Source: Bacillota bacterium (GTDB lineage Bacteria > Bacillota > Clostridia > Oscillospirales > Ruminococcaceae). From it: a stretch of DNA of 64,000 bases. The notes below the pieces were generated by a model, which made no database searches, was not told where the DNA came from, and worked only from the letters and a program-made list of their open reading frames with translations. Location: assembly GCA_023388515.1 (NCBI GenBank), contig JAEWGD010000038.1, positions 76,775 to 140,774 of the forward strand, read 5' to 3'. Every line of letters starts with the position of its first letter. The stretch's first letter is position 1. Made by a program: the position numbers and the translations under genes. Of this stretch, positions 8,180 to 15,413 are shown piece after piece.

Positions 8180-9436
8180 CTATTCGTATAAAGGGAACTT
8201 GTTACAAATTTCGTTTACACCATTTCTAATATTATCAACATTATTTTCATAGTCTTTAGCTGTTAGATAGATATATTCAGCAATTTTCTCCATCTCATCA
8301 ACACCTAATCCTCTGCTAGTTACAGCAGGAGTACCGATTCTTATTCCACTAGTAACAAAAGGGCTTTGAGGGTCATTTGGAATTGAATTTTTATTAACAG
8401 TGATATAAACATCATCAAGTCTATGTTCTAATTCCTTACCTGTAATATCGAAAGGACGCAAATCAACAAGCATTAAATGATTATCAGTACCACCCGAAAC
8501 AAGATTAAATCCACGCTTTATTAATCCCTTAGAAAGTGCTTGTGCATTGTCTATAACATTTTTCTGATATACTTTAAAGTCATCTTTCAACGCTTCACCA
8601 AAGCAAACAGCTTTTGCAGCAATAACGTGCATCAAAGGTCCGCCTTGAATTCCAGGGAAAACAGCCTTATTAATCTTTAATGCTAATTCCTCATTGTTTG
8701 TAAGGATTAGACCACCTCTTGGACCACGCAATGTCTTATGAGTTGTCGAAGTTACAACATCTGCATATGGAACAGGAGATTGATGCAATCCAGCAGCAAC
8801 TAGACCAGCAATATGTGCCATATCGACCATAAAATATGCACCAACAGATTTAGCTATCTGGGACATTCTCTCAAAGTCGATTGCTCTTGGATATGCACTT
8901 GCACCAGCAACAATTAGTTTTGGAGAATTTTCCTTTGCTAACTTCTCAACAGCATCATAATCTATTTTTTCATCTTTATCGCTTAATCCATAAGATACAA
9001 AGTTGAAATATTTTCCTGACATATTAACAGGTGAGCCATGAGTTAAATGTCCACCATGTGCCAAACTCATACCTAAAACTGTGTCGCCAGGATTGATAAG
9101 TGCAAAGTATACTGCTGTATTAGCCTGAGCACCTGAATGAGTTTGAACATTTGCATAATTTGCTCCAAAAAGCTTTTTAGCTCTTTCAATGGCAATATTT
9201 TCAACAATATCCACACATTGGCAACCGCCATAATAACGCTTTCCAGGATAGCCCTCTGCATATTTATTTGTCAAAACAGAACCCATTGCAGCCATTACAG
9301 CGGGCGTAACTATATTTTCACTTGCGATTAATTCAAGATTTCTCTTTTGTCTTGCAAGTTCTTTTTGCATAGCCTCGCCAACTTCAGCATCTGCATTTTT
9401 CACAAAACCGATAGAATCCATAATATCTCCGTACAT
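8180..9436 (-). CDS. glyA: Serine hydroxymethyltransferase
   Basis: PLP enzyme that interconverts serine and glycine and supplies methylene-tetrahydrofolate. The PLP lysine lies in the motif TSTTHKTLRGPRGG, and SENIVTPAV and the YAEGYPGKRYYGG segment are typical. At 418 residues it has the usual length. Two starts are possible: ATG at 9436 with AAAGGAAG upstream, and ATG at 9421 with GGAG five bases upstream; the longer form is listed. The single gene is served by the promoter at 9469-9497. No glycine or folate riboswitch is visible in the leader. Confidence 0.96.
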   Translation of the reverse strand: MYGDIMDSIGFVKNADAEVGEAMQKELARQKRNLELIASENIVTPAVMAAMGSVLTNKYAEGYPGKRYYGGCQCVDIVENIAIERAKKLFGANYANVQTHSGAQANTAVYFALINPGDTVLGMSLAHGGHLTHGSPVNMSGKYFNFVSYGLSDKDEKIDYDAVEKLAKENSPKLIVAGASAYPRAIDFERMSQIAKSVGAYFMVDMAHIAGLVAAGLHQSPVPYADVVTSTTHKTLRGPRGGLILTNNEELALKINKAVFPGIQGGPLMHVIAAKAVCFGEALKDDFKVYQKNVIDNAQALSKGLIKRGFNLVSGGTDNHLMLVDLRPFDITGKELEHRLDDVYITVNKNSIPNDPQSPFVTSGIRIGTPAVTSRGLGVDEMEKIAEYIYLTAKDYENNVDNIRNGVNEICNKFPLYE

Positions 9437-9468
9437 AATATCTTCCTTTCAAATTTCATAATATTTAT

Positions 9469-9497
9469 AGTATACAATAAATATGGAATAATTACAA
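9469..9497 (-). promoter_or_regulatory. Sigma-A promoter of glyA
   Basis: On the minus strand, TTGTAA (9492-9497) and TATACT (9469-9474) are separated by 17 bases. The -10 matches consensus at five of six positions and the -35 at four of six. It lies about 33 bases from the glyA ATG. Confidence 0.6.
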
Positions 9498-9579
9498 TAA
9501 GTAATTAACTTTTATGTTATAATATTTGTTGAATAGTCAATGACAGGTGAGAAAGTTTATTAATATATGAATTATTATC

Positions 9580-9608
9580 TTTACATTCTGTTGTGAATTT
9601 GTTATAAT
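9580..9608 (+). promoter_or_regulatory. Sigma-A promoter of the Thr/Glu-rich membrane protein
   Basis: TTTACA (9580-9585), a 17-base spacer and TATAAT (9603-9608). It lies about 40 bases upstream of the ATG at 9648, in the gap between the divergent glyA and this gene. Confidence 0.7.
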
Positions 9609-9647
9609 ATAATAAACTAAAAGCTACTATTTTTAGGAGGTAATTAT

Positions 9648-10022
9648 ATGAAACGTGTTGTAAGTATTGCTGCTGGTCTATTTATAGCCTTGTTCCTTTC
9701 ATTTTTGGGCTTGTCAGTAACAAAAGAAATTAATAATTATAATGAGAAAAATTTGAACAGTATGGAAGAACCAGTTGTTGTGTTTGAAACGAAAGAAACG
9801 AGCATATGGGATTATATTAATGAGCTTAATACTACAACCACTGAAGAAACCACGATACCAGAGGAAAGTATTGATGGCGAAACAACAGGGGAGAGTGTAC
9901 CAGAAACTACTGAAACCACCAAGCGAGGTTCTTCAAATAGAAAAGAAACTACTACGGAAACAACAACTGAAACAAGTGTAGCTGAAACAACAGAAACAAG
10001 AATAACGATAGTTGTAAGATGA
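9648..10022 (+). CDS. Small membrane-anchored or secreted protein with Thr/Glu-rich stalk
   Basis: Not a family I recognise. The 124 residues start with a hydrophobic segment (about 6-25, LFIALFLSFLGLS) that could be a signal anchor or an uncleaved signal peptide. From residue 62 onward the protein is almost entirely Thr and Glu with TTTE- and ETTE-type repeats. A short basic break (KRGSSNRK) interrupts it, and it ends in ITIVVR. The composition is like the linkers of the dockerin enzymes in this window, but no folded domain follows. AGGAGG lies upstream of the ATG, a good promoter precedes it and a strong terminator follows, so it is a real one-gene unit. A cell-surface role is inferred only. 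Confidence 0.75.
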   Translation: MKRVVSIAAGLFIALFLSFLGLSVTKEINNYNEKNLNSMEEPVVVFETKETSIWDYINELNTTTTEETTIPEESIDGETTGESVPETTETTKRGSSNRKETTTETTTETSVAETTETRITIVVR

Positions 10023-10099
10023 CTTGTTTACATAATATTTAATAAATGTTTACATTAGGATACTTAATTTTAACAAATTATAACAATACGTTGATGATG

Positions 10100-10136
10100 C
10101 TCGTATTTTCGCATAGAAAATACGAGTTATTTTTTT
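10100..10136 (+). terminator. Rho-independent terminator
   Basis: An 11-bp perfect stem (10100-10110 with 10116-10126), a 5-base loop and a T-rich tail ending in seven T. It ends the transcript of the Thr/Glu-rich protein. Confidence 0.9.
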
Positions 10137-10255
10137 ATAAAATATTAATAATTTATGATTTTAACAATAAAATTATCCATATTAGAAATTATAATCACAT
10201 AAAATAATTTTTGTCATAAACTATAATAAGAAAAATATATTTAGGAGGGATGAAA

Positions 10256-10603
10256 ATGGATAGTTTGGTAATTACTGTTGTACTATTATTATGCGTTGTT
10301 ATTGCAATACAAGCAATAAATTTATTTGCTAAGTTCTTTTATAGCGAGAAAAATATTGGCGAGGATTCTATAATAGTTATTCCGATAAAGAAGCATGAAA
10401 ACGCCATTGAGTTTAAGCTAAGGAATATAATTCGCCATGTGATGTGGAGAGATGATAAAATAGCACTAAAAATTTTGCTGTTAGACGTAGATGCAGATGT
10501 AGAAACATTGAATATTTGCAAAAAAATATGCGAGGAACAGGAGTTTGTAGAGTTATGTGACGAGAATACGATTTGCAGTATATTGGCTGATACGGTGAAG
10601 TGA
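10256..10603 (+). CDS. Uncharacterised small membrane protein
   Basis: I do not recognise this family with certainty. It is about 115 residues with one N-terminal membrane segment (roughly residues 3-22), followed by a soluble, probably cytoplasmic domain with alternating alpha/beta character. An ATG at 10250 is in frame but directly abuts the AGGAGGG site (10243-10249). The ATG at 10256, six bases from that site, is the better start. It stands alone between a terminator and a repeat-rich region. Confidence 0.7.
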   Translation: MDSLVITVVLLLCVVIAIQAINLFAKFFYSEKNIGEDSIIVIPIKKHENAIEFKLRNIIRHVMWRDDKIALKILLLDVDADVETLNICKKICEEQEFVELCDENTICSILADTVK

Positions 10604-10653
10604 GAGTTGCTTTGTATTCTTGTTTATACTTAATATTAAACCAAAGTTTATGA

Positions 10654-10678
10654 TAGGGTTATCGCCCTAATGTTTTTT
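10654..10678 (+). terminator. Weak terminator-like hairpin
   Basis: A five-bp stem (TAGGG at 10654-10658 with CCCTA at 10665-10669) is followed by six T. It is a plausible end for the small membrane protein gene, but the stem is short. Confidence 0.4.
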
Positions 10679-10733
10679 GCATTTGATTCAGCTTAAATTC
10701 AGAGCCATACCTACGCCAGAACAATTCTAAAAC

Positions 10734-10790
10734 GCTTTTCCGTCGCACTGGGACATCGTCTACTAGTTAAGTTAAATGCGACGGGAAAGC
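10734..10790. repeat. Long inverted repeat (hairpin)
   Basis: 14-base arms with one mismatch (GCTTTTCCGTCGCA at 10734-10747; TGCGACGGGAAAGC at 10777-10790) enclose 29 bases. It is GC-richer than its surroundings and forms the left edge of the repeat-rich region. It may be an end of the same element as copy B. Confidence 0.55.
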
Positions 10791-10877
10791 ACCTCATCAA
10801 AGTAGCGACCCAAAAGCCAAAACGGTTTTTGTTTTGGTTTTTGGTTGAGCGTGCCAAGCCTCAACGGCGTTGAGTTG

Positions 10878-11006
10878 CCTTTTTCTTTGGTTCGTTTCTT
10901 TGTACGCACAAAGAAATGAACACCCCCATTTAGATTTAACCATACGGAAAGTAAATGGAGAGAAAGCAAGGTAAATAAGAACCATACTTTGCTAAATTAA
11001 ACAATG
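10878..11006 (-). repeat. Repeat element copy B (inverted relative to copy A)
   Basis: Read on the minus strand, this segment matches 7275-7401 closely. It has the same palindrome with 9-bp arms (10895-10903 with 10908-10916), the same GGGGGTGTTCA block and the same CTTTCCGTATG block upstream. It lies 3.5 kb from copy A in opposite orientation. Outside the shared core the two copies differ: copy B has an extra 60-base tandem unit and extra hairpins. Confidence 0.65.
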
Positions 11007-11090
11007 CAAACTGAAATTCTGTGGTAAAAGGTAAACAAAAACCACACTTTGCTAAATTAAACAAGAGAAAAGCAAATGCTGTGACTAAAA
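10971..11090. repeat. Two tandem 60-base repeat units
   Basis: Units 10971-11030 and 11031-11090 share GTAAA(T/C)AA(G/A)AACCA and the 18-base block ACTTTGCTAAATTAAACA. A third unit starts at 11091 (GCAAACAAAAA) but decays. The block has a single counterpart in copy A, so copy B carries a local duplication. Confidence 0.6.
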
Positions 11091-11175
11091 GCAAACAAAA
11101 ATCAAAAGCAACCCCCCAAATCTATCGACAGCAAGCAAACTATTAAAAAGATTTTAATACATATACAGAAAATAT

Positions 11176-11204
11176 TTGCATTTTAATCGCAATAATAGTA
11201 TAAT
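11176..11204 (+). promoter_or_regulatory. Sigma-A promoter of recD2
   Basis: TTGCAT (11176-11181), a 17-base spacer and a perfect TATAAT (11199-11204). Transcription would start near 11211, giving a very short leader before the GGGAGGG ribosome site at 11223. The promoter sits directly beside the repeat region. Confidence 0.65.
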
Positions 11205-11235
11205 ATAAGTAATTGTATTTTTGGGAGGGAGTATA

Positions 11236-13449
11236 CTGGAAGATATCACAATAAAAATCGAAGGTACGGTTGAGAATGTCCTGTTTAGAAACGAGAGTAA
11301 TGGCTACATAGTCCTAGAAATAGACTCCAATGGCGAGTTGGTAACTGTAGTTGGTACACTTGGTGATATTGATGATGGAGAGCAGTTGAGCCTTGTTGGA
11401 AAATATGTAACACATTCAAAGTTTGGCGTTCAGTTTCAAGCAGAATATTGCGACCGAAAGCTTCCTAGTACAGCAGTAAATATTCAAAAATACCTTTCAT
11501 CAGGTGCGATAAAAGGAATAGGTCCTTCGCTAGCTAAAAAAATAGTAGATGAATTTGGCGAGCAAACGCTTGGTATTATGGAAAATGAGCCAATGAAGCT
11601 TATGCAGATTAAGGGTATTTCCCCTAAGAAATGTGAATCAATAGCAACAGAAGTTAAGAAAATATTCAATCTAAGAATATTAATGACTTATTTGTCAGGG
11701 TATGGGGTAAGAGCACAATATGCTATGAAAGCGTTTCAGAAATGGGATTTGAATAGTATGGAGATGATACAGAATAATCCATATATATTGTGTGAAAATG
11801 ATATTGATTTAGAATTTAAGAAAACTGAAGTCATAGCGAAGGATTTGCGAATATCGGCTTGCTCTCCTAAGAGAATTCGTGCAGGCATAGTCGATGTTTT
11901 AATGCAGAATGTAAATGCAGGGCATACCTGTTTGCCACTTGATAAGCTACAACCAGTTGCTTGTAAGCATTTGGAGATTAGCGAAAAGGATTTCTATGCT
12001 ACATATAACGAGTCGATTGAAGAAGAGATTCTTTATGAATATAAAAAAAACGAACGTGAATTCGTATATTTGGCTGATTATTATATTGCAGAATCATATA
12101 TTGCTGGGCGATTATCTGTTTTAGAGGCATTTAGTCAAAAGAATATTGATGAGTATGATAATCTCATTGAAATAGAGGAACAGGAAAATAATATTAAATA
12201 TGAGAAACTGCAAATGGCGGCTATTTCTGCGGCTTTGTCAAAAGGATTGATTGTATTAACTGGTGGTCCAGGAACAGGTAAAACCACAACGTTGAATGCG
12301 ATAATATCACTTTATCAAAAACAGGGAAATGTTGTAATGATAGCTGCTCCGACAGGACGAGCTGCTAAAAGAATTTCTGATTTGACTGGATATGATGCGA
12401 AAACAATTCACAGGTTGCTTGAGGTTGAGTTTGATAAATCGGGTAGGCAAAAGTTTAAGCATAACGAAAACAACCCATTAATATGTGATGTTATAGTTAT
12501 TGATGAGATGTCAATGGTTGATGTTTTGTTGTTTGAGGCTGTGTTAAGGGCATTAAAATTAAATTGTAAAATTATTATGGTAGGCGATAGCGACCAGCTT
12601 CCACCAGTTGGTGCTGGAAATATTCTTAAAGATTTAATTGACAGCAAACAGCTTACTGTAATTAAGTTAAAGGAAATATTTAGACAGGCACAAAAAAGCT
12701 GTATTGTAATGAATGCACATAAAATTGTGAACGGAACTAACCCAGATTTATTGCAGAAACAGAATGATTTTTTCTTTTTTCAGCGATTAGAAACCGAATC
12801 AGTGCTAGAAATGGTGGTTGATTTGTGTAAAAAGCGACTTCCAAAAGCATATGGATATTCAGCGATAGATGATATACAGGTTCTTTGTCCATCGAGAAAA
12901 GGGATGTTGGGAGTTGTTGAGATAAATAAGGCGTTGCAGGATGCTCTTAACCCTAGAATGGTGCAGAAAAAGGAAGTCAAGTCGTTTATTTACACCTTTC
13001 GTGAGGGTGATAAGGTGATGCAAACCAGAAATAATTATGATATAATTTGGTTAAAAGATGGCGAAAATGGTGCAGGTGTATTTAATGGTGACATCGGCAA
13101 GATTTTGAGTATTAACAAGCAAAGGCTTGAGGTTGTAATTGACTTTGATGGCAGAGTTACAAGTTATAACTTTGATTTGCTGGAGCAGTTGGAACTAGCT
13201 TACGCAATTACTGTACATAAAAGTCAAGGTAGTGAATTTGATGTTGTTATCATGCCTGTTTTAGGTGGCTTTGAAAAGTTGTATTATAGGAATTTACTGT
13301 ATACAGCTGTAACAAGAGCGAAAAAGCTTATGATACTGATTGGCTCACAGGTTAAGATAAATCAAATGGTAGAAAATAACCGTAAAACGTTACGATATTC
13401 ATGTTTAAAGGCGATGTTGACGAATGAAATTGGAAAAGACATTAATTAG
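11236..13449 (+). CDS. recD2: ATP-dependent DNA helicase RecD2 (RecD/TraA family)
   Basis: 5'-3' DNA helicase of the RecBC-independent RecD2 type, about 737 residues. It has an N-terminal OB-like domain, a helix-hairpin-helix region (GAIKGIGPSLAKKI, then IKGISPKKCE) and superfamily 1B helicase motifs: Walker A GGPGTGKTTT, Walker B VIDEMSMVD, VGDSDQLPPVG and the C-terminal VHKSQGSEFD and YTAVTRAKK. The start is unusual. GGGAGGG (11223-11229) is followed after six bases by CTG at 11236, with no ATG, GTG or TTG at a proper distance. An upstream TTG at 11221 would place the ribosome site inside the gene. CTG is the best reading but unproven. The 3' end overlaps comFC by 26 bases. Confidence 0.88.
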   Translation: MEDITIKIEGTVENVLFRNESNGYIVLEIDSNGELVTVVGTLGDIDDGEQLSLVGKYVTHSKFGVQFQAEYCDRKLPSTAVNIQKYLSSGAIKGIGPSLAKKIVDEFGEQTLGIMENEPMKLMQIKGISPKKCESIATEVKKIFNLRILMTYLSGYGVRAQYAMKAFQKWDLNSMEMIQNNPYILCENDIDLEFKKTEVIAKDLRISACSPKRIRAGIVDVLMQNVNAGHTCLPLDKLQPVACKHLEISEKDFYATYNESIEEEILYEYKKNEREFVYLADYYIAESYIAGRLSVLEAFSQKNIDEYDNLIEIEEQENNIKYEKLQMAAISAALSKGLIVLTGGPGTGKTTTLNAIISLYQKQGNVVMIAAPTGRAAKRISDLTGYDAKTIHRLLEVEFDKSGRQKFKHNENNPLICDVIVIDEMSMVDVLLFEAVLRALKLNCKIIMVGDSDQLPPVGAGNILKDLIDSKQLTVIKLKEIFRQAQKSCIVMNAHKIVNGTNPDLLQKQNDFFFFQRLETESVLEMVVDLCKKRLPKAYGYSAIDDIQVLCPSRKGMLGVVEINKALQDALNPRMVQKKEVKSFIYTFREGDKVMQTRNNYDIIWLKDGENGAGVFNGDIGKILSINKQRLEVVIDFDGRVTSYNFDLLEQLELAYAITVHKSQGSEFDVVIMPVLGGFEKLYYRNLLYTAVTRAKKLMILIGSQVKINQMVENNRKTLRYSCLKAMLTNEIGKDIN

Positions 13450-14143
13450 TAGGTTTATACTGGATTTATTTTATCCAAATCGTTGTCCGTGTTGCGATTG
13501 CTTTATAAATTGGAAGGATAATTTATGTAAATCTTGCATGGACAAGCTGGGAATAATAAGTCATGAGATATGCTCAAGATGTGGTAAAACTCCTTGCGTA
13601 TGTGATGGTGGGATCAGCTTTGATAAGGTTTATGCCTGTTATTATTATGGTGGAACTGCCACAGAGGGTATTATTTCACTTAAAAAGGGTAATAATTTAA
13701 ACTATGGAATTCATGTTGGCGAACAATTAGCAAAGATTTTGCAAGATAATGAGGATTTACACAAGGTAGATTTAATTGTTTCTGTTCCGATGTCTAAGAG
13801 AAAGATTAAACAGCGTGGATATAATCAGGCAGAGATAATTGCAAGGATTATTTCCCATGAAACAGGAATACCTTATAATAGTAAAACGTTAACTAGGGAG
13901 CATACAGATATTGAACAACATTCATTGAGTGCTGAAGAAAGAAAAATGAATACTTCACAATATAATATAAATGATGTGGATTTATCAAATATGAGGATAC
14001 TGCTTTGCGATGATGTATTGACGACGGGTAGCACAGCGAATAGGTGTAGCGAACTGTTAAAGTCGAGGGGTGCTGATACAGTTATAATTTTGGTGGGAAC
14101 AACGACAAAAACTCAAGATTTAGAATGCAGACGGGAGAAATAA
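13424..14143 (+). CDS. comFC: ComF family phosphoribosyltransferase-like protein
   Basis: 239 residues. The N-terminus has a four-cysteine zinc-finger-like segment (CPCCDCF, CKSC) and a second pair (CSRCGKTPCVC). The C-terminal half is a phosphoribosyltransferase fold with the PRPP-binding motif LLCDDVLTTGSTAN. In Bacillus ComFC supports DNA uptake during transformation; in many anaerobes the role is not tested. It overlaps recD2 by 26 bases and ends two bases before the MreB-like start, so the three genes appear co-transcribed. Confidence 0.88.
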   Translation: MKLEKTLISRFILDLFYPNRCPCCDCFINWKDNLCKSCMDKLGIISHEICSRCGKTPCVCDGGISFDKVYACYYYGGTATEGIISLKKGNNLNYGIHVGEQLAKILQDNEDLHKVDLIVSVPMSKRKIKQRGYNQAEIIARIISHETGIPYNSKTLTREHTDIEQHSLSAEERKMNTSQYNINDVDLSNMRILLCDDVLTTGSTANRCSELLKSRGADTVIILVGTTTKTQDLECRREK

Positions 14144-14145
14144 AT

Positions 14146-15165
14146 ATGGCTAACATGGATATTGGTATTGATTTAGGGACTGCTAATATAGTTATGACTA
14201 TGGGGAATAAAGGGGTTATATTAACAGAGCCGTCAGTTGTTGCTTTTAATAAAAGAACAAAAAGGGTTCTTGCAGTAGGTAATGATGCTTACAAAATGAT
14301 AGGAAGAACACCTGAATATATCGTAGCTATAAGACCTCTTTCGGATGGAATTATATCTGATGAGGAAATGACACAATGCATGATAAGAGAGTTTATTCTC
14401 AAAGTTAGTGGTAGGCATTTAATTAAGCCAAGAATAATAATATGTGTACCATCGCTTATAACAGAAGTTGAGAATAAAGCCGTTGTGGAGGCTGCATTGA
14501 GTGCTGGTTCAAGGAAGGTATACTTGATTAAAGAACCTATCGCTGCTCTTATTGGTGCTGGAATTGACATTGCAAAAGCTAAAGGGAATATGGTTGTGGA
14601 TATCGGTGGTGGAACTGTTGACGTTGCTGTTATATCATTAAGTGGAATTGTTACTTCTAACTCCTTAAAGGTTGCAGGGAATAAAATAGATCAGGCAATA
14701 ATAAAGTATGTTATGAGTAAATATAAGGTATTAATTGGGGATAAAACTGCTGAATCAACAAAAAAAGAGATGACAAATTTATGTAATCCGAGTCCTAAAA
14801 ACACTATGATTATTAAGGGGAGAAGTTTAATCAGTGGTATGCCTGTTCAGTTGGAGATAAGTGAAGTTGATATATATAACGCAATTGAGGAAACGGTGTT
14901 TTCAATTATTGACGCTATTAAGGGCGTGTTGGAAGAAACTCCTCCTGAATTAATTGGGGATATTTATGATAATGGTATAATTTTAACAGGCGGTGGAGCG
15001 TTGCTTGGTGGATTATCTCAGCTTATATCAAGAGAGGTTGGCGTTAAATGTATTGCTGCTGACGACCCGATTTTATGTGTAGCAAAAGGGACAGGTATGG
15101 CTTTTAAAAGCCTTAATTCTTTACTTGATGGTTTTGAATATGTGTCACAATATAAATACAGATAA
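14146..15165 (+). CDS. MreB/Mbl family actin-like rod-shape protein
   Basis: Bacterial actin homologue of 339 residues that would polymerise under the membrane and guide cell-wall synthesis. ATP-binding motifs are visible: GIDLGTANI at the N-terminus, VVDIGGGTVDVAV in the middle and ILTGGGALLGG near the C-terminus. An ATG at 14125 is in frame, but the ATG at 14146 follows GGGAG at good spacing and gives the standard MxxxDIGIDLGTA start. It is not next to mreC or mreD; it follows recD2-comFC, so it may be a paralogue (Mbl or MreBH type) rather than the main MreB. Confidence 0.88.
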   Translation: MANMDIGIDLGTANIVMTMGNKGVILTEPSVVAFNKRTKRVLAVGNDAYKMIGRTPEYIVAIRPLSDGIISDEEMTQCMIREFILKVSGRHLIKPRIIICVPSLITEVENKAVVEAALSAGSRKVYLIKEPIAALIGAGIDIAKAKGNMVVDIGGGTVDVAVISLSGIVTSNSLKVAGNKIDQAIIKYVMSKYKVLIGDKTAESTKKEMTNLCNPSPKNTMIIKGRSLISGMPVQLEISEVDIYNAIEETVFSIIDAIKGVLEETPPELIGDIYDNGIILTGGGALLGGLSQLISREVGVKCIAADDPILCVAKGTGMAFKSLNSLLDGFEYVSQYKYR

Positions 15166-15203
15166 GCTTTACATTATTATTGTTACATAACTGAATTTTC
15201 AGA

Positions 15204-15246
15204 AAATAAGCAAAAGTATTAATTTGATACTTTTGCTTATTTTTTA
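15204..15246 (+). terminator. Rho-independent terminator of the recD2-comFC-mreB-like unit
   Basis: A 16-bp perfect stem (15204-15219 with 15227-15242), a 7-base loop and a T-rich tail. Confidence 0.88.
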
Positions 15247-15363
15247 TTTCTACATATGTTTATAAATATGAGGTTAACTAATATTGTTTAAAGGGGTGTA
15301 TAATTATAGACAAATGAATGAAGTATTAAGTTTGTAAATTTTTATAATAATTGAACAAAGACG

Positions 15364-15392
15364 TTGACGTTTTTATTTTGTAGTAGTATAAT
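15364..15392 (+). promoter_or_regulatory. Sigma-A promoter of the transglutaminase-dockerin gene
   Basis: TTGACG (15364-15369), a 17-base spacer and TATAAT (15387-15392). It is almost a full consensus, with a leader of about 15 bases before the ribosome site at 15401. Confidence 0.8.
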
Positions 15393-15413
15393 TTATACAA
15401 GGGAGTGATGGAT

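Larger units (their letters stand above)
10604..11175. other. Gene-free repeat-rich region upstream of recD2
   Basis: About 570 bases without a credible gene. It contains a weak terminator-like hairpin (10654-10678), a long hairpin (10734-10790), a small hairpin with 7-bp arms (10817-10823 with 10831-10837), a palindrome CTCAACGGCGTTGAG (10860-10874), repeat copy B (10878-11006) and a 60-base tandem duplication (10971-11090). Two overlapping minus-strand open frames (10772-10985) in different phases are repeat artefacts, not genes. Confidence 0.6.

Noticed and set aside
9437..9540. Possible riboswitch upstream of glyA
   Set aside because: The promoter lies about 33 bases from the start codon, leaving no room for a riboswitch.
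10772..10985. Two overlapping minus-strand open frames in different phases, with VRTKK-like peptides
   Set aside because: They lie inside repeat copy B, have no ribosome site and read the same palindromic DNA in two phases. A similar frame occurs in copy A at 7363-7602. Best explained as repeat artefacts.
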